A DNA stretch of 14,560 nucleotides, taken from positions 1-14,560 of the forward strand of contig JBPCNP010000168.1 in the NCBI GenBank assembly GCA_051001215.1. The letters are read 5' to 3'. Made by a program: the position numbers and the translations under genes. Positions 7,755-12,909 of this stretch are shown here, piece after piece; the stretch's first letter is position 1, and each line of letters starts with the position of its first letter. The notes below the pieces were generated by a model. The model was not told the origin of the DNA and made no database searches. It saw only the letters and a program-made list of their open reading frames with translations. Origin of the DNA: DATAQC01 sp051001215. Its GTDB lineage: Bacteria > Actinomycetota > Acidimicrobiia > Acidimicrobiales > AC-14.

Positions 7755-7795
7755 CTTCCTGGTGTGAGCCGCTCGATGGCAGCGGCGCCAGGAAG
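7755..7795 (+). promoter_or_regulatory. narK leader hairpin covering the ribosome binding site
   Basis: CTTCCTGG (7755-7762) pairs perfectly with CCAGGAAG (7788-7795). Inside it, GCCGCT (7768-7773) pairs with AGCGGC (7781-7786) around a seven-base loop CGATGGC. The right arm of the outer stem contains most of the likely Shine-Dalgarno sequence AGGAAGG (7790-7796), about ten bases before the narK ATG. In the folded state the ribosome site would be hidden. Whether it is a regulated switch, a protein target or only a stability element cannot be told from one sequence; it matches no riboswitch class I recognise. Confidence 0.45.
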
Positions 7796-7806
7796 GTGAC
7801 ACGTCA

Positions 7807-9357
7807 ATGAGCACGACGATCGGCACGACCCGCACTCTCCCGGCACCGGAACCCGAATCGACCGAGGCGCCTCGCAGAAGTCATTGGATCGACCATTGGG
7901 AGCCCGAGGACCCGACGTTCTGGGAGACCAAGGGCAAGAAGATCGCCAGAAAGAACCTGGGCTGGTCGATCTTCGCCGAGAACATCGGGTTCAGTATCTG
8001 GGTGCTGTGGACCATCGTCGTCATCAACCTGGCGAACATCGGCATCGTCATGTCGGTGCCCGAGCTGTTCTGGCTGACGGCGGTCCCGAACCTCGTGGGG
8101 TCGATCCTGCGCATTCCCTACACGTTCGCCGTCCCCAGGATCGGCGGTCGAACCTGGACGATCGTGAGCGCGTCACTCCTGTTCATTCCCACCCTGCTAC
8201 TGGCCATCGTCGTGCCCAGCGGCTGGTTGGCCGGACTGAGCCACAATGCCCAGTTCTGGGTGTTGCTCGCGTGCGCGGCCACGGCCGGTTTCGGCGGTGG
8301 CAACTTCTCGTCGTCGATGGCCAACATCTCGTTCTTCTACCCGGAGGGCAAGAAGGGCTTCGCCCTGGGGCTCAACGCCGCGGGCGGCAACCTCGGCGTT
8401 GCCTCGGCCCAGCTCTTCGTCCCCCTCGTGGTGATCATCGGCGTGTCGGCCGCCGCCGTGAAACTGCCGAAGCACCAGGTGCACATGGCTTACGCCGGGC
8501 TCATGTGGCTGCCGTTCATCGCCCTGGCCGCCTTCGGTGCCTGGCGGTTCATGAACAGCCTCACCCAGGCCAAGGCCGACACGTCGTCGTACAAGAAGGC
8601 GCTGGGCAACAGCCACACCTGGATCATGTCGTTCCTCTATATCGGCACCTTCGGATCGTTCATCGGCTTCTCATTCGCCCTGCCCCTGGTCATCAAGACG
8701 ACCTTCCCCGAGTTCCTCGCCGCACATACCTTCATCGCCGCCTACCTGGCCGGCCTCGGCTTCATCGGAGCCCTGATCGGCTCGGTCTCCCGCCCGGTCG
8801 GCGGGTGGCTGTCCGACAAGGTCGGGGGGGCGAAAGTCACTCTGGTCGTGTTCATCGGCATGGCCATCTTCACGGCGACGGCGATCATGGGCGTCCAGAA
8901 CCGCAGCTTCGCCACCTTCTTCACCTCCTACATGGTCATCTTCTTCCTGGCGGGCATGGGGAACGGGTCGACGTACAAGATGATCCCGTCGATCTTCGCC
9001 ACCCTCGGCCGCCACGAAGCCACCGAGGAGGGCCTCGACCTCAAGGAAACGACCATCGAGTACAAGCGCAGGGCGGCGGCGGTCATCGGCATCGCCGGTG
9101 CCATCGGTGCCTTTGGCGGCTTCCTGATCCAGGTGGTCCTCCGCCAGGCCAATCTGGGAGTCTCGGCCCTGATCAAAGCAGCCAAGACCCCGGCCCAGAA
9201 GGTGGCCATCGCCGCCGCCCACTCCGACTGGTCGGTGCCCGCCCTGTGGGTGTTCCTGGGCTCCTACCTGGTGTTCGCCGCCGTCACCTGGGCTGTCTAC
9301 ATGCGCAAGAGCTCGGCCGACGAGACGGGCAAGAGCCTGGGGCACACCTCGGTCTGA
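7807..9357 (+). CDS. narK: Nitrate/nitrite transporter, NarK family (MFS)
   Basis: 516 residues, an inner membrane transporter of the major facilitator superfamily that imports nitrate and/or exports nitrite. Two nitrate signature motifs are clear: AGFGGGNFSSSMANISFFYP with the following GLNAAGGNLG, and AGMGNGSTYKMIPSIF. Substrate-binding arginines of the family are present at Arg102 (LRIPYTF) and Arg329 (SRPVGGWLSDKVGG). About 12 hydrophobic helices follow a soluble N-terminus of about 50 residues ending in HWIDHWEPEDPTFW, as in actinobacterial NarK2-like proteins. ATG 7807 has a good ribosome site (AGGAAGG, 7790-7796). It lies 250 bp after the operon with its own control region. In this context nitrate uptake for assimilation is the likely job; direction and substrate preference are inferred. 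Confidence 0.93.
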   Translation: MSTTIGTTRTLPAPEPESTEAPRRSHWIDHWEPEDPTFWETKGKKIARKNLGWSIFAENIGFSIWVLWTIVVINLANIGIVMSVPELFWLTAVPNLVGSILRIPYTFAVPRIGGRTWTIVSASLLFIPTLLLAIVVPSGWLAGLSHNAQFWVLLACAATAGFGGGNFSSSMANISFFYPEGKKGFALGLNAAGGNLGVASAQLFVPLVVIIGVSAAAVKLPKHQVHMAYAGLMWLPFIALAAFGAWRFMNSLTQAKADTSSYKKALGNSHTWIMSFLYIGTFGSFIGFSFALPLVIKTTFPEFLAAHTFIAAYLAGLGFIGALIGSVSRPVGGWLSDKVGGAKVTLVVFIGMAIFTATAIMGVQNRSFATFFTSYMVIFFLAGMGNGSTYKMIPSIFATLGRHEATEEGLDLKETTIEYKRRAAAVIGIAGAIGAFGGFLIQVVLRQANLGVSALIKAAKTPAQKVAIAAAHSDWSVPALWVFLGSYLVFAAVTWAVYMRKSSADETGKSLGHTSV

Positions 9358-9358
9358 G

Positions 9359-9394
9359 GGTGCCGGGTGCGAGCGCCGCTCGCGACCTGGCACC
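9359..9394. terminator. Bidirectional hairpin between convergent narK and the DksA-like gene
   Basis: GGTGCC (9359-9364) pairs with GGCACC (9389-9394), continued by a G-T pair and GGT/ACC; inside, CGAGC (9370-9374) pairs with GCTCG (9378-9382) around a three-base loop. The structure starts one base after the narK stop and ends three bases before the stop of the opposing gene, so it can serve both transcripts. There is no T-run on either side, as is common for GC-rich actinobacterial terminators. Confidence 0.65.
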
Positions 9395-9397
9395 GCC

Positions 9398-9736
9398 TCA
9401 GCGCTTGGAGGCGCAGTCGATGCAGTCGCGGGCGGCGGGCTTGGCCTCGAGACGGGCCGGGGTGATGGGCTTGCCGCAGCTCTCGCAAGTGCCGTACGTG
9501 CCGGCGTCGAGCTTGTCGAGCGCCTCGGCCACCTCGTCCAACGTGTCCTGCAGCGAGGTGGCCAGAGCTTCGACCTCTCCCCGCTCCGCGGTGACCTGGC
9601 TCGAGTCGGCGAAGTTCTGGTCGAACGACATGCGGCCGGCCGGGCCATAGCCCAGATCGGCGAGCTGCTGGGTGAGGTGGGCCCTCTCCTGCTCCAGCTG
9701 GGAGCGCGGACCGCCAAGAGCTGCATCGTTGGGCAC
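9398..9736 (-). CDS. DksA/TraR family zinc-finger protein
   Basis: 112 residues. An N-terminal coiled-coil region (about residues 11-78, rich in Glu, Leu and Ala, with DEVAEALDKLDAGTYGTCESCG at its end) leads into a four-cysteine zinc finger: Cys84, Cys87, Cys105 and Cys108 (CX2C-X17-CX2C). This is the usual layout of actinobacterial DksA/TraR-type proteins, which resemble the RNA polymerase secondary-channel regulator DksA but are of mostly unproven function. Starts at GTG 9736 with an upstream AGGGTGGAG on the minus strand that overlaps the end of the recombinase gene. Only 9 bp separate the two, so they are probably co-transcribed. Confidence 0.85.
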   Translation of the reverse strand: MPNDAALGGPRSQLEQERAHLTQQLADLGYGPAGRMSFDQNFADSSQVTAERGEVEALATSLQDTLDEVAEALDKLDAGTYGTCESCGKPITPARLEAKPAARDCIDCASKR

Positions 9737-9745
9737 CGCTCCACC

Positions 9746-10771
9746 CTACCTGGGCTTTTCATCTCCGGCGCGCGGATGAGCGGACCGGTAGGCCCGCCGG
9801 AGGCGGTCGGTGGAGCCGCGAGTGTACGCCTGGGTCGACGACATGGAGGCATGTCCCAGCAGTTCCTGCACCACCCGGATGTCGGCGCCGTGGTCGATCA
9901 TGTGAGTGGCACAGGAGTGCCGCAGCACGTGAGGCGTGAGCCTGCCGGCCAAGCCCACCTTCTCGCCGTAGTGGTTGACGATGCGCCACGCCCCCTGCCG
10001 GGACAACCTTCCCCCCCGGGCATTGAGGAACACGGCGTCGGCGTCGCCCCTCCGGGCCCACCGCACCGGGGCCAGCGCACCCCGCCCCGATGGCGACAAC
10101 CAGGCGACCAGGGCGGCCGCGGCCGGTCCCTCGACGGGTACGACCCGCTCCCGGCCGCGGGCCGCGGCCGGTCCGTCCCCGCCACCGACCCGGAGCAGGC
10201 CGCCGTCGAGGTCGACATCGCCGAGGGACAGTCCCACCAGCTCCGACACCCGTAGGCCACAGGCGTAGAGCACCTCGACGATGGCCCGGTCACGGCGGGT
10301 GGTGGCATCGTCGCCGACGACCGCTTCGAGCAGGCGGGATGCCTCTTGCTCGGACAGAGCCCAGGGCGGACCGGCCGCGACCCTGGGTGGGCCCACGTGG
10401 CCGGCGGGATTGCCGGTGGCCCGGCCCTCGGTCTCCAGGAAGCGATGAAGGGCCCGCACCGACACCAGAGCCCGGGCCACCGACGCTGGTGCTCGCCCGG
10501 TGGCGCGCAATACGCCCAGGTAGTCCTCCACCACGGTTTCGGTCACTTCGGCCGGGGCCAGGCCCCGTCCCGAAAGGAACCGGCCGTAGGCGGCCAGGTC
10601 GCGCCGGTAGGCGGCGACGGTGTTGGCCGACCTCCCCTTTTCACCCGCCAACCACGACAGCAGCTCCTCGGCTCCTGCCGGCTGCGGGCCCGGACGCACT
10701 GCCGGCTGCGTGCCCGAACGCACTGCCGGCTGCGGGCCCGGATGCGATGGCCCCTGCGTGCCCGGCGCCAC
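9746..10771 (-). CDS. xerD: Tyrosine recombinase, XerC/XerD type, lacking the usual catalytic lysine
   Basis: 341 residues. N-terminal SAM-like core-binding domain (about 34-115) and C-terminal catalytic domain. Catalytic residues seen: Arg174 (CGLRVSELVG), His281 and Arg284 (PHVLRHSCATH), His307 (LLGHASMSSTQ) and the nucleophile Tyr316 (QAYTR). The lysine expected 24 residues after the first arginine (GKG motif of E. coli XerD) is Gly198; the beta-hairpin is enlarged and has only arginines. Residues 1-33 are a Pro/Gln-rich extension built on an 8-residue repeat. GTG 10771 is one base after the ald stop, implying coupling. In mycobacteria a xerD gene also sits near pyrG and a NUDIX gene (from memory), which supports a housekeeping chromosome dimer role, but the lost lysine leaves activity in doubt. 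Confidence 0.85.
   Translation of the reverse strand: MAPGTQGPSHPGPQPAVRSGTQPAVRPGPQPAGAEELLSWLAGEKGRSANTVAAYRRDLAAYGRFLSGRGLAPAEVTETVVEDYLGVLRATGRAPASVARALVSVRALHRFLETEGRATGNPAGHVGPPRVAAGPPWALSEQEASRLLEAVVGDDATTRRDRAIVEVLYACGLRVSELVGLSLGDVDLDGGLLRVGGGDGPAAARGRERVVPVEGPAAAALVAWLSPSGRGALAPVRWARRGDADAVFLNARGGRLSRQGAWRIVNHYGEKVGLAGRLTPHVLRHSCATHMIDHGADIRVVQELLGHASMSSTQAYTRGSTDRLRRAYRSAHPRAGDEKPR
10115..10174. repeat. 15-bp direct repeat inside xerD
   Basis: GGCCGCGGCCGGTCC occurs at 10115-10129 and again at 10160-10174, exactly 45 bp apart and in the same reading frame. On the minus strand both copies encode GPAAA, once in the hairpin where the catalytic lysine is expected and once just after VPVE. 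Confidence 0.8.
10675..10770. repeat. In-frame 24-bp tandem repeat at the start of xerD
   Basis: Three clear 24-bp units at 10675-10698, 10699-10722 and 10723-10746, followed by a degenerate fourth unit at 10747-10770 that reaches the GTG start. On the minus strand they encode the eight-residue motif GPQPAVRS / GTQPAVRP. Differences among units are few, so the array is fairly young. Confidence 0.85.
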
Positions 10772-10772
10772 C

Positions 10773-11885
10773 TCAGCCGGCGAGACAGGCGAGAGGATCG
10801 GCCGCCCGCATGCCGAGGGCTTCGGCCACGGCAGGGTTGGTGAGGCGGCCGGCCACGGTCGTGACTCCCCGCAGAAGGGCCGGGTCTCGGCTCACCGCTT
10901 CGGCCACACCCAGGCCGGCCAGCTCCACCACGTAGGGCAGCGTGGCGCTGGTGAGGGCGTAGGTCGAGGTGTGTGGGACGGCACCTGGGACGTTGCCCAC
11001 CGCGTAATGGATGACGTCGTGGACGACGTAGGTGGGGTGGGCGTGGGTCGTCTCGTGAATCGTCTCGACGCAGCCACCCTGGTCGACGGCCACGTCGACG
11101 ATCACCGCCCCCGGCTTCATGGCGGCCACCATGTCGTCGGTGACGAGCACAGGGGCCCGCCCTCCGGGGACCAGCACCGCCCCGATCACCAGGTCGGCCT
11201 CGGTCACCGACCGCTCGATGACGCCGCGGTTCGACGCCAGGGTCATGATGCGACCCCGGTGGATCTGGTCGACCCAGCGCAGACGCTCGAGGTTCCTGTC
11301 CAGCAGCAGGACCTCGGCCTCCATGCCCTGGGCGATCCACGCCGCGTTCCATCCCACGTTGCCGGCGCCGAGCACGACGACACGCGCCGGGCGCACGCCG
11401 GGTGCCCCGCCCAGGAGCACCCCCCGCCCCCCGGCGTCGCGCTCGAGATGGTGAGCACCGATCTGGGGCGCCATGCGGCCCGCCACCTCGCTCATCGGGG
11501 CGAGAAGCGGGAGCCCGCCGTCGGCCGTCTGGACCGTCTCGTACGCCAAGGCCGTGGTGCCGGCGTCGAGGAGCGCCTGTGCCACGGTCGGATAGGCGGC
11601 CAGGTGCAGGTAGGTGAACAGCACCGCGTCGGACCGCAGATGAGCGAGCTCGCCAAGCTGTGGTTCTTTGACCTTCACCACCAGACCGGCGCCCCATGCC
11701 GCCGAGACGTCCACCAGGTCGGCCCCGGCGGCGGCGTACTCGCGGTCGTGGATCGACGAATCGTCGCCGGCGCCCCGCTCGACCAGCACCCGGTGGCCAT
11801 GGGCCACCAGCTCCTGGGCCCCGTCAGGCGTGAGGGCGACCCGGTGCTCTCCTTCTTTGGTCTCCCGGGGAACGCCGACGTTCAC
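10773..11885 (-). CDS. ald: Alanine dehydrogenase
   Basis: Cytoplasmic NAD-dependent enzyme that converts L-alanine to pyruvate and ammonium, and the reverse. 370 residues, matching the family length (371 in Mycobacterium tuberculosis). Starts NVGVPRETKEGEHRVALTP, with the pyruvate-binding Lys73 in KVKEP and His94 in YLHLAA; NAD-binding motif VLGAGNVGWNAA; late signature VDVAVDQGGC. GTG 11885 is chosen because it aligns with the start of known Ald proteins; GTG 11891 would add two residues. The open frame continues to 12092, but that part is a toxin remnant, not alanine dehydrogenase. The ammonium link to the nearby nitrate locus is attractive, but the genes are convergent and separated by a terminator, so no joint control is shown. 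Confidence 0.95.
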   Translation of the reverse strand: MNVGVPRETKEGEHRVALTPDGAQELVAHGHRVLVERGAGDDSSIHDREYAAAGADLVDVSAAWGAGLVVKVKEPQLGELAHLRSDAVLFTYLHLAAYPTVAQALLDAGTTALAYETVQTADGGLPLLAPMSEVAGRMAPQIGAHHLERDAGGRGVLLGGAPGVRPARVVVLGAGNVGWNAAWIAQGMEAEVLLLDRNLERLRWVDQIHRGRIMTLASNRGVIERSVTEADLVIGAVLVPGGRAPVLVTDDMVAAMKPGAVIVDVAVDQGGCVETIHETTHAHPTYVVHDVIHYAVGNVPGAVPHTSTYALTSATLPYVVELAGLGVAEAVSRDPALLRGVTTVAGRLTNPAVAEALGMRAADPLACLAG

Positions 11886-11893
11886 AGCCACCG

Positions 11894-11921
11894 AGGGTAG
11901 GGCGTCGGGAGCAGGAAGCAA
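11894..11921 (-). promoter_or_regulatory. Possible ald promoter, leaderless
   Basis: On the minus strand TTGCTT (11916-11921) and TACCCT (11894-11899) are 16 bp apart, resembling a -35/-10 pair. The -10 would place transcription start at or next to the GTG at 11885, giving a leaderless mRNA, which is common in actinobacteria. There is no good Shine-Dalgarno sequence before ald, in agreement with this. Confidence 0.35.
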
Positions 11922-11953
11922 ACGACGTAGGGGATCGCCACCCCGATCGACGG

Positions 11954-12092
11954 TCAGGCGATGAGCTCGAAGTCGATGTCGAGCGCCTCGTAGACCCGGG
12001 CGCCGCGCGCCAGCACCTCGGCCGCCCCCTCGTGGCCTCGGTGCGACGAAGCAATGCCCGCCCACCACGACGCTCGTGTCGACGGCGTTCAC
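11954..12092 (-). pseudogene. vapC: Remnant of a VapC-type PIN-domain toxin gene
   Basis: GTG at 12092 begins MNAVDTSVVV, the typical N-terminus of actinobacterial VapC RNases, with the first catalytic aspartate at residue 5. The frame then changes: skipping one G in the GGCGGG run (about 12060-12063) gives GIASSHRGHEGAAEVL and then directly ARGARVYEALDIDFELIA and a stop at 11954. VapC proteins are about 130 residues; only about 27 N-terminal and 18 C-terminal residues remain, so the middle with the other acidic catalytic residues is lost. Overlaps the vapB stop by four bases (GTGA), the usual vapBC arrangement. The unshifted frame runs on into ald, which explains the false N-terminal extension there. 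No toxin activity is expected. Confidence 0.75.
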
Positions 12093-12333
12093 CGCCGGGT
12101 GCGTTCCAGGGTCTCCCTGACGATGTCGTCGGTGAGGGGAGGGAGCTCCCGGGTGCTGGTTGCGACGAGAGCTCCACCGACCTCGACGAGGTGTACCGAT
12201 ACCTCGGCAGGCGCGATCTCGACGCGACCTTCGTGCTCAGCGATGTCGACGACCGGTCCCAGGCCCGAGCCCGAGGTGTCACGGATCGGCTTCGGTATCA
12301 CCACCCGGCCCCACCGTCGATGGGAGATCTCAT
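12089..12333 (-). pseudogene. vapB: Frameshifted AbrB/VapB-type antitoxin gene
   Basis: From ATG 12333 the minus strand reads MRSPIDGGAG, then W and a stop. Shifting frame restores VVIPKPIRDTSGSGLGPVVD, later EIAPAEVSVHLVEVGGALVA and ELPPLTDDIVRETLERTRR, the hallmark of AbrB-fold antitoxins paired with VapC. Adding back four bases (CGGG) at about 12303-12309 would give AGRVVIPKPIRD, the family consensus, and an 82-residue protein. The loss fits slippage on a doubled CGGG. A shorter product from GTG 12304 is possible but would lack the first beta-strand of the DNA-binding domain. Starts 9 bp after the NUDIX stop. Confidence 0.78.
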
Positions 12334-12342
12334 GGCAGCAAA

Positions 12343-12909
12343 CTACGATTGCATGGTACTGAGGGCCTCCCGGGCCAGGGACAGGCCGATGATCGACTTG
12401 GCGTCGACCAGCTCCCCGCGGGCGACCAGACCGGGCACGTCGGCCAGGGCGATCTCTTCGACGGTCATGTGTTGCTCCTCGACGCCCTGGGCCGAGGAAT
12501 CCACGGTCTCGAGGTCGGTGGCCAGGTAAACGATCGAGTGCTCGTCGCAGAAGCCCGGGGAGTTGTAGAACTCGGCCAGCTTCCGCAGCGACCCGGCCCG
12601 CCGCCCGATCTCTTCTTGAAGCTCCCTGGCGGCGGTGAGCTCGGGTGCCTCGCCGTCGACGTCGCGCTTGCCGGCGGGGATCTCGAGCAGCACCCGGTCG
12701 ACGGCGGCCCGGTACTGGCGCACGAGCAGCGCCGTCCGCCCGTCGTCGACCACGGGCACGACCGACACCGCTCCGGGGTGACGCACCACGTCACGCTCGA
12801 AGGTGTCGCCCGAGGGATCGGCGAAGGTGGCCTGCACGGTGGTGATCAGATGGCCGGCGAACACGACCCGCTCGTCGAGCTTGGAAAAGCCGCTCCCGTC
12901 GATGGGCAC
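12343..12909 (-). CDS. NUDIX hydrolase, probable ADP-ribose pyrophosphatase
   Basis: 188 residues. Hydrolyses a nucleoside diphosphate linked to another group, most likely ADP-ribose to AMP and ribose 5-phosphate. The Nudix box is AGKRDVDGEAPELTAARELQ followed by EEIG, with the metal-binding RE..EE residues intact; the spacing between the first Gly and Glu is one residue longer than the standard G-X5-E. LLEIPAGK before the box, and YNSPGFCDEHSIVYLATDL after it, resemble the ADP-ribose pyrophosphatase group. GTG 12909 overlaps the pyrG stop by one base, so it should be translated from the pyrG transcript. The pyrG-NUDIX pairing is also found in mycobacteria, from memory. Confidence 0.88.
   Translation of the reverse strand: MPIDGSGFSKLDERVVFAGHLITTVQATFADPSGDTFERDVVRHPGAVSVVPVVDDGRTALLVRQYRAAVDRVLLEIPAGKRDVDGEAPELTAARELQEEIGRRAGSLRKLAEFYNSPGFCDEHSIVYLATDLETVDSSAQGVEEQHMTVEEIALADVPGLVARGELVDAKSIIGLSLAREALSTMQS

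Noticed and set aside
9398..10771. Recombinase plus small gene as part of an integrated element
   Set aside because: No attachment-site repeats, phage or plasmid genes; the XerC/D-type gene lies in a housekeeping neighbourhood near pyrG and NUDIX.
10543..11697. 384-codon minus-strand frame overlapping ald and xerD
   Set aside because: Out-of-frame shadow of alanine dehydrogenase; Arg/Gly-rich with no recognisable features.
11886..12092. 69-residue N-terminal extension of alanine dehydrogenase
   Set aside because: The open frame reaches GTG 12092, but the extra part begins with a VapC N-terminus and then becomes Arg/Gly-rich; known alanine dehydrogenases begin at the residue encoded at 11885.
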